Shown here: positions 24,954 through 38,887 of the stretch, piece by piece | How positions within the stretch are numbered: the stretch's first letter is position 1 | Layout of the letters: each line of letters begins with the position of its first letter | Origin: Channa striata | Lineage: Eukaryota > Chordata > Actinopteri > Anabantiformes > Channidae | Length of the DNA stretch: 64,000 nucleotides | Assembly: GCA_033026295.1 (NCBI GenBank) | Contig: CM065172.1 | Coordinates: 15,247,165 to 15,311,164, forward strand | Reading direction: 5' to 3' | Notes under the pieces: generated by a model | The model's database searches: none | The model's input: only the letters and a program-made list of their open reading frames with translations | What the model was told of the DNA's origin: nothing | Position numbers and translations under genes: made by a program

Positions 24954-27900
24954 TTAGCTGCTAGAAGATAAAACCAGGTCCAGCTCCTTGGATCCCTCTT
25001 GCCCACTGTTGCTATGGCCACAGTTCCCTGTCAGCTCTGGGAAGAGGCTGGTCCGAGCAGAGTGAATTGGGGAGCCTGGAGTTGGACTCATGCCAGGCTT
25101 CTTGGGAGGGATTGGAGGAGGGTAGGTCCTCTCTGATCGTGGAGTGAGGGGAGACCGGATGCCTGGAGACAGAGGCCCTGAAGAAGGTGACCTGCTCCCA
25201 GTAGGAGATGCTAGATTTCGGTAGTCTGTACCAAATGGAGAGCTGCTGATTGGTGCCAGCTTGACTCCCGCCTGCTGGCTGGTGAAGCGGGACAGCACCT
25301 GAGTGACAGTGTTGCGAGCCAGCTGCTTAGCTGCACTGTGCTCTGGCGGAGGAGGAACGGAGGCAGCGGTGGGGGAGAGGTCCCTGGGGGAAAGAGGGCC
25401 ACCGTGCTGCTGCTGCTCCAGCTCAGCCTGGCTCTGGAACTTGTGCCTGGCGGCGTGGAATCGTTGGTTGACTCCAGCCTGGTAGGAGGACTGATGGAAG
25501 CCTGGGCTGCCCAGACGTTTGGCAAGAACGGGGGAGGAAATAGGGGAAGAGGAGAGGGAAGAGGAGGCTGTGCTGGAGGGAGAGTGAGGGTGAGGGTGAG
25601 GATGTAGAGGGGAATGTAAAGGTGCTCCTCCCCCATTCTCTACAAACCCTCCATTTTCCACTGCCCTCCCTTCTGGGTCTGTCTCTTTATGAGTGTGAAG
25701 GCCATTGACCTTTGACAGTGAGGTCGACTTAGGAGTGACATTTACTTTTCCATCTGGCTCAGTCTGAACCGAGGTGGACACCAGCGTCGTACTGGAAAGA
25801 GGCTCTTTCACCTCCTTAACAGCTTCCTTGAGCTCTTCTTTACACGCTTCACGCTCAGCCAATCTCTTCTTCAAATCTTCTACCTGTCTTGCAAGCTCCC
25901 TACTCACCTCCTCCTCTTTACTGATCCTGGCCTTTCATCTGCTCTCGTTCTGTAGCCATCTCAGCCACCTGCCTCTCACACTTGGCCTCCAGCTGGGCTG
26001 CCCTGCTCTTCTCATTTTCAAGAACTTTCCGCAGGCTTTCCAGGGCACTGGTCTCTTCTTGGAGCAAGGTGCGAAGTTGGGAGACCTTTTGAGCCTCTTC
26101 CTGTGCCTGGCTGCTGGCTTTCTCGAGTTCCAGAGACAGAGTTGATGAGAGCTGCTGCTGCTGGGACAGTGACTCCTCCACCTTGCTAACTGCCTGAGCT
26201 TGATCCTTCTCTAACCTCCGCACTGTTTCCCGTTCCACTTCCAACTAGAAAGGGAGGAAAATAAAAGAGTTATAGAGTCAAAGCAGGGTAGCTGTTCCAC
26301 ATTTGACCAAAAGGAGGCAAAAGCGTTCTACATCCAACACAGAATGAGAGACTTTCCCCTGTTTCGAAAAAGTTTACTGAAAAGTTGTTGTTGGTATGAA
26401 ACACTGAACGTGTCATTTACACTAAAACCACCACAACTGTTCACCCCAAGGGACTTGAAAACTAGCAATGTTCCTTCTTTGAAATGGACTTAAATTGGAT
26501 CCACTTGAGTCATACAGAATCAGGCAAGAGGGAAAAGTACAGTTTGTCATTTCGCTGTAACAGGAGACAGATGAGGGATGGCTGTTTCACCTTTCAAAGA
26601 ATAACTGTAACACACACTTATTGAAAGTTTAGTTTGCTGTGAGGTCAATGGAACTTAACAGCTTTGATGAGTAATAGAAGGAAGCTGGAATAAATTCTCA
26701 ATAATATGATTAGTGGTAAAAAAAAACAAGAGCAGGAAAGCCTGAGGAAGACTAGGAGACACTCAGGAAGCCCATTCTTACATAAGGCTCTCGTGTGAAG
26801 TTTGTACAGTGGTTGGTTGTGTGTTCGCAGTGTGTGTGACCTCCCGTTTGACATGGACATCCATTATCTCAGGTTTCCTGAGGCCATTAGGCCCCATGGC
26901 TGCTTCACAACCAAACAATGGCCCCTTCCTTCTCGGTTTCCTATGAAACACCCCTGTGCTTGTGCAGACGGGTGCCTGTGTGCGTCTGTACTTTAACTGG
27001 ACTAGCCCTCTCTGCCCCACTGAGTTACACAATGGAGCTGCACCAGTGCTTCACTCTTCAGTCACTGGATTTTAAATGACAGCTTCTACTATGAAGAAGG
27101 AGACCGTCGAGAAAGGCAGAGTAAAGAGGAGGAGCAGGAAAAGCGGGAGGGAGAGAGAAGTGGAAAAATCTCTCCCACCATGAGAGATGTGATCGGTCCT
27201 GTTTTTACCAAACATCAACACGTACAAAATGTGCAGCAGTACATGTTTGTGTTGTATCTTTTACTTGTCTGACACACCTGTTGCAGCAGTTTGTCTCTTT
27301 CCATTTGAAGCATAAAGGTGAAATCATCACAGTGTGCAGAGTCCCGGGCATGCCGTCGTTTCTCCTCCTCCAGATCAGCTATCATCTATCGAACACAGAG
27401 CCAAAATCAACAATCCAGTGTGTGACATGACATACAGAAGGGCTTGACACTATTCCCAAACTAGCAAGTTTAATTTGTTTGATTTTCTTTTCTGCTTCCT
27501 GCCTGCACTCATTGCTATTGTGAAATCTGGCTGACTAATCAGCCAGAACAGCCGAACCTCCTCTTCATTACAAGGTTTAGTCAGTTTCATCACTGCTCTC
27601 TGTTCACTGTTTATTTCTCCCAAAAATGTGCTGTGAAACTGCTTCATATCACCCTTCAAAGCCCTGGGTGCAGCTGCTGTCTGTTTGCCTCAGTTCCCTA
27701 CGCCAAGTCTACAGTGTCAGACAGAGTGAAAGTGAGCAGATGAACACATTCACACACACAACAAGCATACTGTACAAGTGTGAGCCACTGAGTGACACTC
27801 ATACTTGTTTGATTGCAACATTGCTACCACACACAAACCTTGCTGACATGAGATCTGCATAACTCAGTGAGTGCATATGAGTGTGGGACCATGTCTGTCT

Positions 27901-30900
27901 ATGTCTCTTACCCTCCTGTGTCTGCTCTCAGCGGCAGCCAACTGTCCCACCATCCTCTCTTGCATCTTCTTGCAGTGAGCCATGACCAGTTTAAGCACAG
28001 CCAGTGGGTTCGGGCCCACCGTCCGTCCCTGCGGGTACGTGTGAGCCTGGCTGAGTGTGTTTTGGCGCTCCTCAGCTTCGCTGTCACGCTGCAGGGCCAG
28101 GAACGGATCGCTGAGGTCATACTGGCCATAGCGCTCTTGAACGAAAGCATCTCTGTGCTGAGCCTAATAGATACACAAAAGCATACACCATACAGATTAA
28201 ACTGTTTTGCATATTTATCCTAACATGCTGACACTTGAAAACAAAAATCATTTTACCAAATGAGGAAGCACAAATGCAACCAAGTAATGGCAAGGCAGCA
28301 GAGGTGTGATTTAATCTAGTCAAGAGCTGAATGTGTTTAAAACATCTACCTGTGGCCTAGAGGAAGCAGACATTAACATACGGTGATCAGTGTGTTTGTA
28401 TATGTCAGAATTTAACTTCCCACACTGCAGTAAATACTGAAAACAATTATTGAGAAGACAACATGACACCCAGCTGCCAACGCAAAGAAACCACAAAGTG
28501 GCGCTTAACAATCTCAACATACTGTATAAGCATACAAACAGATTCATCACAGTGTACATGACAGAAATCTGACCTGTAGATACACACTTTAGTGATTCAA
28601 TTCACTGCTGACACATAGGCTCAGAGGTGTGTGTGTGTGTGAGAGGAAATGTGTTGTGGAGGAGTGATGTTACTGTCCGTGTGAGCACAAGCAGATGGTC
28701 TTTCCCCTGAACCCAAACACAAAGAGGTGAGACACAGTTAGCCAACCCCCACCAGGGGCAGATGTTAACTTGTCCCCAGGGATCCAGGGATGAAGGACCA
28801 GGCCGTGAAATCACACACACACACACAGAGCTGTTTGTAATGAAGTGACGAACCTAAACCAGAAACAAAACAGTGACGTGAAGGGCACCTGCTTCAGTTT
28901 CTTGTAAAACTAATTATTTAAGCTTGTTTGAAAGAGGCAAAAACGGCTTGTTAATCTCACTCCTCACCGGCCTGACAAACCAGCAACGTGTCTTATTACC
29001 TACATATATGTTTTAGAATGAAGAGAAATGCAGAGTCAGGGGATGGGGCAGGTGACAAACGCACATGCCCCAGGGCTTACTCCACGTGCTTCCAGGACAA
29101 GTGTCTCCATCTCCCCATGTGGCCCCTATCAGGAACCCCAATCCTCCTGCCCAAACACGCATGGCACCACATTCCTCAGCCAGTTCATCATCATTTCTTA
29201 GAAAATGCCTCTCTACTTTGGCCTTTCTGTCAGTGTCTTTCTCTGACAGTCTCTCAGACAGCAGCACCCTTAGGGAATCAATAAGGAGCCTGTATTTGAG
29301 GCTTTTTCTCTTGCTGAACAAAGAATGTGACCGTTAGTGAAGAGATTACAGGACTCACACAAAGACAGTGTCTCAATGCCTGCGGTCTTGTGCATTGTCC
29401 CCATGTCTGACCCAGTAGCCTTCAATGTGTGACAGTTGGTATGAGTATAAGTTTCTGTAAGTCTGCGTGTCCCTTCCCCCTGTTTTTTGTAAAATTAAAA
29501 GTTTATGCATCTACAAATCATGGAGTATATTCAGCTGCGAAAGTGTGCATTTTTTTTTTTTTTCTGCAGGGCAGAAAAACTCCTTCATCTAAAAGGAGAC
29601 AAAACTGCAGCTTCCTGAGTTAAAAATTGTAAAAACAGGCCATTAAGGGCTGTGCTGAGATTTGATTGTGCACATGTGTGCGTGTGTGTGTAGCGGTCCC
29701 AGCCTAGGGTCTGCTCTCTCATGGTTTTCTCAGGATAATTCTGATCATAATGACAGAGTGTGCTTTCTTTTATGAGAGGGCACAACAAGCAAACCCTCTC
29801 TGCTGCAACACTCTAATTGTGGCCCTACACTCATGACAAATGTCAGTAGAGCTAGGTTTTGGAAACTAATATGTTATATGGCATTGATTTGCATTTTCTC
29901 TACTCTTTCATACATTTTAAATTGAATGAAACACACAAGAATTCCTTTGAAATTCGATACCAAAACATTGGTGGTTACACAACCTGATACTTTCCACCTT
30001 GAAAAATTCTCTGTCAGTTATTTTCAGCTTCAGGGCAAAGTCTTGCCCTTGTGTGAGCTGAAAAGAGTCAGGAAGTCCTGTTTCCTTACTAAGCCTCTAC
30101 AATGACTGTCACACAATGGACTCAGTAGCTAGCAGAGACAGAATTACATCTCTGAATGGTAGCAACTTACCACGTCTCCTGTTACAAAAGTACAGTTCAG
30201 CTTTTAATCTTCAACAATACTGTACGTGCAAGAAATACGTAACCGTCACAAAAATGAAGATGCATGCGTGCAGTATGCATGCACATCTCTGAGCGTGCAG
30301 CTGGCATAGGTTCGCCTTAGTGTGTGTGTGTGCACCATGCTGCAATAGGGTTCTTAGCGGAGCCGGCTGTCTCCAGGGTAACATTCAAAATCCAGAAGCT
30401 TTCATTATTGGGGGGATATGCATTCTTGGTAAATTAGTTCGCTCTTCAGAAGAAACAGTTAGACACACAGACAAAAGGACAGCATGAACAGACCTGTTAG
30501 ATATGAAAAGGCTCGTTCATAGAACCTAAACTTAAGGAGTCTAGTGCATGCACCTTACCACCAAGAAGACAGAGAACAATGCTTTGGGATGCTCCAACAT
30601 CGTATTTAAATATTTTTGTCCCTCAGTTCTACTCTGTGATTCCACAAAAAAAAAAAAAAAAAAATATCCAAAGTATTCAAATCCACAAGTGAGAAATAGG
30701 AAAGTTCTGCTTGTAATGTGATACCTATCAATTAGCACATCTTTCACTAACATTTGCAAAAAAATGAACTACTACAAGGAATCACATGTGAGATCAGTGT
30801 GCACGGCTTAGCTGTCTGCGCCACTAAACACAGTGTTTGCTTTGACATTCTGGCGATGGGGAATAATCACTAGCTAACTAGACACTGAGGACAACATAAT

Positions 30901-33900
30901 CATTAGCTGAAAACACTGACAGGGTAAGAGCCTGCTGTATTCTCCTGGGACATCCGAAATTGCAATTGTAACTCAGTGACGCTTTAGGTTTGTTTAGGTT
31001 TGGAAATATTGCCTGGACAATATTCGTTCCAGCAGAGTAGTGATTTTTGATCTGTCTGGTGGCCCCATCATCACATTCGTTCCGTCAGATCACTCTCACA
31101 ACAGATCTGAATCAACACTTGCTTGTCATCACAGCACTGGTACTAATGTGATTCATAATAATAATGTCTCGGGCGTGGATGACGGACAATGTCTTCATGG
31201 TTAACTGAGGGCTGTTTGGGTCATCATCAGCTGGTGCTGCCCTCGAGATAGAGAGAATAATGAAACTGAAGAGGCTGTAGAACTGCGGAATGATTAAAAT
31301 ACGTTTTAGGAAGTTTAAAAGGTCATAGTTTGGTGGGTACAATATAGGTGTTCCAGGAGTTAAAAATACTCTGAGATTGTCAATCACTTTTACATTACAT
31401 GTAGTTATTTAAAAGATGAATTAGCGGAGCTCTATTATGTGACAGTCAGTTTTTTTTATGTAAAATGTAATTGCCTGAACAAATTGGACATTTACATTAA
31501 TCAGTTTTTTAGGTGGTTGCTCTGATTAGTTTGTCCAAATGAGGCAGAGGAAAAGTCCCACAAGCCATTGCAGGAACAAGCATTCTGTCCTCTTTAGCAT
31601 TGTTTGGTCCCTTCTAAAACTTGGAAGCTACAGAGGAATTGTGCCATTGTTGTGAGGTAAGACAAAGGTAGTGTAATGATTTCCCAAACTCCGTGTGTTG
31701 ATTTTCGTCGCTGGGGTGTTTCATTACATTACACATTAAACATGTAGTAATAATATGAAGGTACAAATTCTATGGTCTAGTAAGTGTAACTCACTTGTAT
31801 AGAGGATCTGCCTCAGCGGCTTTTGTTCTCCAAAAGTGAGTGAGTGAGCGAGAGAGGGAGATGAGATTTGAAGTGCAAGCTAAGGTGTTTGCTTAAGGCT
31901 TAAGCTGTATCTTCCATGGCTCACACCCACACATTAACCATCGATGGCTCTTAGATAACTGGGAAGAAGCCAAACGAAACCTCGCCTCGCTTTATGGTCT
32001 GTGCAGCGAGACAACCTCTGCTTAATGTTGCCCTGCCAGACTTCAGTGTTATCATCTGTGGTTAGTGATGACACATTGACTCAGGTGCTTTCACCCTTTG
32101 GACACTTGGCAACGTTTTTGTAAAGAAGGAAATGCTTTGGTGTTTTTTTTTTAAACTCAGTCAACAATTAAACGGATAGGGCGAATCAATGATACTCAAA
32201 GAACAAACTAAAAAAATGAAGTCAACTTAGAAAGTAGTGATTTTTTTATCATCTCAGACGGGCTATTGTCTCATTTTGAATTGACCTGCTATATCACAGT
32301 TTCATTTGTTAAGGGTGGAGTACATTACAACTGCAGATATGACTCTTTGTTTGTTTTTATTTGCTTTTTGCGTTTCTGTGCACGGTTTTATGGAAATAAA
32401 AACAGGATGGCAACATCACTTTGATGTTATCTCTGCATTTTCAGGTCAGTGAGCTCTCATGCCTCATGCTCAGTTTGCTGATTTAGAAGTAAAGTTATAT
32501 TGAAATGGCAAAACATAAAAAAACAAAGAGTTACACAATTAGCTTGTACAAATGTTCCTGAGGAACAGAAAGTGAAATTGCTTTTTTTATGAATTTATCA
32601 TGTCTGCACTAATAAATTTTAGGGTTTTTTTTACACTTTTTGACAAAATTGTTGCTACTAATAATGAAAGAACATTTGTACCAGCTCAATGTGCATTATC
32701 ATCATGTCAGGCTTAGGCTGAAGTTTGCAACCCCTTACATAGCATTTTAGCACAAGGTAAGAGATGCAAACTTCTGCACCGAACTCTACAACGTCATATT
32801 AGGTATTAGGTGTATATCTTTATATCATAGTTCATGTCATTCTCAACACTATGACCAATCGTATGATGGGATTCTTTCAGAGTGACAGAACACAGAATCT
32901 TATCTGAACGGCACACACCAGCCAGGCCCTATTGTTTATGAAGTCAGGAAAACACGTCAGCCTGCAAAAATAGACAAAGCATTTTAGGATTACAGGATAT
33001 GACGCTATATTGAAAACAAAACAGGTCCTGTTAAGCGCAGTGGAATTGTTTTAACCCCACAAATCTGAGAGCTGTTGAAAACAAAATCTGTTAAATCAAT
33101 CAGCAACAACTGGTTCCGTCACAAACCTCGGGCATATTTCACTGTGAGAACATTTGTTTCCTATTTGTTTACTTAGCGTCTTGTAAGTAGTACAGAGAAC
33201 AATGAACAGGAAACACTTTAAAGCACCCTTTCTGAGTATTTTAGGGACAGCTGTAAAGTCATGACACCTCATTTCATGTCTTTAACGGACATTCCTTTGA
33301 GCTCCTGAGAACTCGATCTGTTTTGGATTTATGCCATTTATGCCTAATGAACGGAAGATAATGATACAGTGGCATTAGTTGTTGTATAGATATAGATAAT
33401 CATCAACTACAAAGACACGTCACTCACGTAAGGGTGCAGTAACTGTTTTGGGTGTCATATTCTTGGGAATTAACCCTCTAGTAAAAATTCCTCTTTGCAC
33501 ACTAAGTGATGAGAAGGTGTTCATGTGTTCAGTCAAAATCTGTACAAACAAGCCCATAGATGACAGCTCCTCATATGAGTGTGGCTGTCCCTAGCAATAT
33601 ACAGGCAACTTGCACCTGCTCTTAAATGGAAAAAATATTTCAAGTAGGAATGGGAAGGGTTTGAGAGTCTCTCTGCCTTCCTAAACCGTCCTAATATACA
33701 GTTAAACATTACTGGCACAGAGTTTGATTAATGTGGTATGTTCTCTGTCAAGACTGAATAAGGAGCTCTATTTAGAGAAACAACGCCGTTACAGAAACAG
33801 TGTGTGGCATATCAAGATTGTGGGAAAATGAAACATAACCAAGACAGTGAAGGCACATTAGCCTGCTATCAACTCAACACTGACACACAATCTGCCTTAA

Positions 33901-35516
33901 AATGGACCATTCAATGAAAATGGTGCAGAGGCCCAAAGCAGTAACAAAGGAAGGCAGTGATTTGAGCCTACAACTCTCTACATCCTCTCTACAATAAACA
34001 TAACTGGGCCACCAGAGACCACGAGAGTGTGTTTATGTGTGTGAGTGGACAGATTGGACATGGGTCATGGTCAAACATGAAAGAAACCCCATAATGTGGC
34101 AGTGTGTGTGGAAGTGAGAATAGGGAGGACAGAGGAAGGAAATAAACAGTATAGCTACAGATATAGGAGGAAGGACATGTACAGACAACATGGCGACTGT
34201 ACACTTGTCCTGAGGGAATGTCTGTGTGGGTACGTTGAATTTTAGGGCAAACCCTACATGCGTCAGATCTGGACAAGTGCCATTTATGATGCAAATAAAC
34301 TGGTGAGGTGAACACAGCTTCCCCTCAGGCCTTGGCAATGAAATTCTCCCATGATTACACTCTCACTCACTTGCTAGACTTGCTAAACGTCACTACCAAG
34401 GGATTTTTATTAGAAAACACAAAGAAAAACAGTTGCCATTCGTCTTCCTCACAGCCTAAGACAAGCAGTCAAGCAATCTGGGCCTAAGCAGCTTCACCCA
34501 AGCATGAAGCAGCTGTTGTGGTCATGAGGGTGAAAACTGGCCAGGGGCATGTAGAGAGCCAATCACACTGGACTAAAACACTGCAGGTGCAGACAGCTTC
34601 GTCTCTTTAAATATGAGTAAATAAGCTGCGTAATAGCTGACGATTACTGAAATCTTATTAGGTGGTTGTTGAAAAATGTCTGAAGAGCTTTTCAAGGTTT
34701 AAGCTGCTCAAGTCTACAACATTTCTAACAACGTTCAGAGGTCGTCAGTGGCCTGTGTGCACTTATTAAATAGCATTTAAAAAATGCATCAGACTGCCTT
34801 ATAAGTCTGTGTAGTCATTTTTGTAGAGTGTGTTTAGCATCTAAAACACAGTTGAATACAGCTGATGTCCCAAAGCCAAACAACAAGTATGCACACCACC
34901 AAAGTCCTCCTCTTTGGCCAAGGTAAAAATCTGCAGCAACAGGATTTTCCCAGATTAAATCAAATGTGAAGCCAAATGGTCACTGGTCGAGTGCGAAGAG
35001 GAATGTGTCAGAGGACACAGTGCTCTTGTATTCAGCGCAAACTATATCTGAATAGAGCTTGAATTGGGTGTAGAAATAAATAAACACACATTTTTTTCTG
35101 TGGCCGCTCTAACCAGCGATAATGTTGGTGCTCTGGGAGAGTCGAAGGCCTGGGGAACCACTATGGCTCATCTGCTATTGTCTTTTTTAGCTCTGTTTCC
35201 TCCGTTTCCTGTTTACATGCCCCATCCGTGTTAACTCACGTTGCTTTTTGTTCAGGTGTAATTTTGAAGCAGGTTCATTTCAGTGTTTACCTTATACAAA
35301 AGAAAATACTTGACAATATAATTTCTTTTCAGTTATGATGATGTGCATGGCTTCTTGCGATGCGTATGACACAGCTCATTGGGGATTTGTGTGCACAGGT
35401 TGTAATGGCCGACTCACCCTGAGAGCATGTATAACCACATCCTGGGCCTCCAGCTCTCCCTCCAAGACACTGAGGAGAGTCAGCAGCTCAGCTCTGCTTA
35501 GAGCTTCCACATTCAT
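24954..35516 (-). CDS. cttnbp2nl: CTTNBP2 N-terminal-like protein (one-base frame break in last exon)
   Basis: Coiled-coil protein of the cortactin-binding-protein-2 family. Family members bind cortactin and striatin/PP2A (STRIPAK) and associate with actin stress fibres. The coding exons are 35418-35516, 27912-28163, 27278-27385 and 24954-26244. The N-terminal CortBP2 domain reads MNVEALSRAELLT, LEGELEAQD, AQHRDAFVQERYG, CKKMQERM and QLAAAESRHRR. A long Glu/Lys coiled coil follows. The tail has SSPVLAKRLGSPG, NQRFHAARHKFQSQA, RNTVTQVLSRFTSQQ and PPPIPPKKPG, all typical of CTTNBP2NL. Exons 1-3 are in frame (99, 252 and 108 bp), but exon 4 is 1291 bp. One extra G/C near 25931-25932 shifts MK-ARISKEEE to a stop eight codons after the EREQ block. 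Without it the protein would be about 582 aa. A sequencing error or a real lesion cannot be separated here. Confidence 0.88.
28164..35417 (-). other. Large first coding intron of cttnbp2nl
   Basis: About 7.25 kb without any supportable exon on either strand. It holds short CA/TG runs (near 28628-28643 and 28812-28825) and small A/T homopolymers (29550-29565, 30645-30663). Open frames around 29000-29340 and 33990-34340 are low-complexity and match no recognised family. Enhancers are possible but cannot be read from one sequence. Confidence 0.6.
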
Positions 35517-35525
35517 CGTCTCCTC

Positions 35526-37776
35526 CTAAAGGGCACAAAGGGATTTGGAAAGATATTCTTATTGATATAGATAATTACAAAACCATGGTTGACATTTCAA
35601 ACCTAGTTATGTTATATGCAACGTAAATTGTTGCACAGCAAAACAACAAATGTGAAACATGCTTCAGAAGTATTGTGAAAAATAAATAGAACTTATGTAT
35701 GGAACAGCATTTGATTGTGTATTGTCTGTATGCCAGTGCAGGAATGGACTTGTGGCCCCATCTGTGGCCTTGTTGCCCAGGGTTATAAACAGGAAGTCGA
35801 CAACATATGTGCATGTGAAGTTGCTGAGGGACAGAGGACAGCTATCCGCTGTGTTCACATCCAACTCTTTATTGGGAAACATAAGAAATAAAAAAATAAG
35901 AAATGTTGAAAAGACCTCATCAAGCACACAATTGTAAGGCATTAGCCATCCCACACTCCATCCCCTGTATCCTGTGATTCATGAGCTTGGTCCAGTCTAG
36001 TCATAGGGACCAGACATGACACAGCTCACACAGCTGACATCATCTTTAAAATAAGGACAAAGACAAAACAAAGTTGACTTCATCTTTTAATGCGGGAGGT
36101 GAGGTGGAGGTTATTGTCAGAGCCGTATAATACCGTTAATCATGTGTTTGACAATCATGTGTGTGCATGCAACCTGTGATGTCAGATAACAGCAGCTATA
36201 ATGTTTAGGCTTCTCTCTTACACATCACGTTGTTCTGCCTCACAAACTATGAATATACACAGAGACAAAGCTCCGTGCGGGATGCTTTAGGGATTTATGG
36301 CACACACAGATGTTTGTCAAATTACAGCAAGTAAAGTCTTAGTAGTGTTCACCACAAGCTGCCAGAACAGATTTAGTGCTTATTGACCTACATTCTACAA
36401 GTCTTTCTTTCTTTCTTTCAAAAGATATTCCCGCATTTTCTTTTTTGATGATAATGCTGCTGTCAGTCAGGTCAGTTGAGCTGTTTTCATGCTCATCACA
36501 TCATTCAGTGAACCTTGATGCTCTGCTCACATTTGTTTGTTCTGGGTTTTTCCAGAACAAACTGTATTCAACTGAAATCAAATTTCTTTAGCTCCACTTT
36601 AAACAAACGTCTCCTCTCCTCCTCATCACCAGCGAAGGTTGACTCCCAAGTGTACTGTTTACTGTCTTGCAGCAGCATCCCAGAACATTATCTGTCTCTC
36701 TTAAAATTCCTTAGTGCATTCTGTGGCTCACCGCACATTGGCAGCAAAGTGTGTGAATCAGTAGTTAGTTACTGGCCACTAACATGTCCTGTATTACCAG
36801 GGTACATCCCGCTCCTACCTAACCACACATATGCTTACGTACACTGGTGTTAGTCTAGGTTAGATATTAATGTGTGGCTGTCAGTGAAGGCTAAATCTGC
36901 TGTGTGTCACCTGATATCTGTAAATCAGCTTCCATGGAAAATCCTTCCAACATTCCAGAGATGCCCACACCACGGGAAGCATAAATCACTGAATCCCAAC
37001 CATGTAGACCACATGGTTTCACTTTATGATTACTGGTGGATGAATTAGATGTTAAAGTCATGCAAATAAGCGAATGTTGATGTGTTGTTCTGACAGGGTT
37101 CAGAAAAAGCCACTGTGACGCCCTGTTTCTGGGACTGTGTGCACGCAGTCACACCTGATTGCGTTCTTCTTCCATAAAAAAAATCTTCCATCAAACAAAG
37201 TCTGCGTTAAACTTCAATCGTGTTGGCTGGGAAACCAGGAAAGGTCCGTGTTCATTTGTTTAGCAGACTGGAACAGACGCTCAGGAGCAGCAGAGGATCC
37301 ACCTGCCGTCCTGGGCCTTTGTTTGACACAAGGGACTGTCATTATTTTCCGTTTTGGAAACATTCATTTCAACCGCAAAGTGTGGCAGACATTCCCAATC
37401 TTTCAATTAGTTATTAACGGTATGTCGCCTTGGCGACGATGGTAAAATCAATACTGCATCAATATTACTGAGTATATTAGCCTGGAAATGAACTCATATA
37501 GGAGCCCGAATCTCGGCGATTGTTATTCTTGCAGCCACTAATTATCAAGTGTGGATTTTGCTATAATAATCCAGCTTTAAGAACTGTCTAGTTTCCGGCT
37601 AAAGTTTCATTTAACCAGAAAACCCAAAGCATCGCACAGTGCCAGCAAATATCGGATTGGGCCAGATACTTATGGATTTATGCGTTTTGCTTTACACCAA
37701 CAAGCCCCACGATGTCGGAAAATGAATTTGTGAAAACGGCCGGCAAATGTTCCCATAAATTGCCATTCAAACATAC
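35526..37776 (-). other. Intron in the 5' UTR of cttnbp2nl
   Basis: Lies between a probable non-coding first exon (donor at 37776, AAG|GTATGT on the minus strand) and the exon carrying the start codon (acceptor TTTAG ending at 35526). Only a short TTTC tract near 36405-36420 stands out. No coding segment was recognised. Confidence 0.5.
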
Positions 37777-38000
37777 CTTCATGCGCTCCGTTCTTGCCGC
37801 ATTGACTGTTGTGTAAATCCAGAACCTGGGATCCACAAAGCGTGAATCAAAGCCGTCCACTGTCACTGCGAGGACACGGGGAACAACGGAGCTCCAGCGA
37901 CCAGGCGCCCAGCCAATCAGCAGGGCGTAGTGCAACATTCTGACCAATGGTGGAGCCCTGTCGCTTTGGGGGCGGGGATACGGGCGTTATCTGTTCATGG
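37777..38000 (-). promoter_or_regulatory. Probable first exon and promoter of cttnbp2nl
   Basis: On the minus strand a strong donor (GCATGAAG|GTATGT) ends an exon at 37777. Just upstream in transcript sense are a CCAATCAG word (37912-37919), a second CCAAT at 37945, and a GGGGGCGGGG GC box around 37967-37976. The orientation and position suit a CCAAT/GC-box promoter for cttnbp2nl. The transcription start is inferred. Confidence 0.5.
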
Positions 38001-38639
38001 GATAAACCTCTTTGTTCCGGACGTCCAGCGTTGATTCGTCCGCTTCTCAGCACAGATGCTTTTATTTGCATATTTCCCCTGACCGCAAAATCTAATGAGG
38101 AGTTCTGATAAGTAATTTCTAAGTGAATAAAAGTGGACTGCACCCTAACTGTAGATTACATATATACGGGGAAAAAAATTAAAAATAAACCTTTTTTCGT
38201 TTAATATATAAACTTGCAAAACAGGTTTGACCAAACGTCCCGTTCTTTAAACTGGCGCCTTGCTGGGATTGAGGCTTGTACCGGCTCCCACAGTGTGTCA
38301 GCTCCCTTTAATGGCCACAGAGCAGAATGACAGTCCTGACAGTGGGTGAATAACAGCTCAAACAAACCTTTTGCAGCTCTTTGGGATATTAAAATCAATT
38401 AGTCTTTTTTTAGTGCAAGTAGGATTCATGTTGCATAAATACATGATGCATATATGTAATTAATACAGAATGGGTGGAGTAGCGTTGCCTTAGGCTCTGT
38501 AGGTTGTTTCTGAGTAATATTTACACACCTGTCACAAACAGAAGATTATGCGGATATTGCAGTAGCAGTGCTGGGATTGCCACACAATGACCAGACTCAG
38601 CCCCTTGAAACGTTTCAAAGAAGAAAAGGTGGTTGAATG

Positions 38640-38765
38640 CTGTTTACCTCTCTTTGTTGCTCTCCTACAGAACCTCATCGTAGGAACAGGAACCTGAAAG
38701 ACCAGATAGTTTTGACAAAATATATTTTCCATATCTCTCCATGGTGGAGAGCTTAAAACATGTAT
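38640..38765 (-). pseudogene. Possible relic of CYP3 exon 11
   Basis: On the minus strand this region contains ATGGAG, TATGGA and a stretch reading VPVPTMRFCRRATKR. That vaguely parallels the YPVGTRLERMSKASVEV region of the nearby P450 exon 11. It lies on the expected 3' side of the exon 10 relic. Similarity is weak and could be chance. Confidence 0.22.
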
Positions 38766-38887
38766 TATGGCAACAGGCATTCAGGTTTGCCAGGTTACCA
38801 GTTTCTGATATATACAAACAAACTAGTTATGATTAAAGGGAAGAGAAAAACTAAAATGATGTTTTTAGAGAAGGTTTCATCAATCTA

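Noticed and set aside
25211..25636. 141-codon minus-strand frame rich in Pro and Leu
   Set aside because: It is a shadow of the Ser/Pro/His-rich tail of cttnbp2nl in another frame.
28988..29340. Overlapping open frames on both strands in the cttnbp2nl intron
   Set aside because: Low-complexity composition, no family resemblance and no flanking splice sites in a consistent phase.
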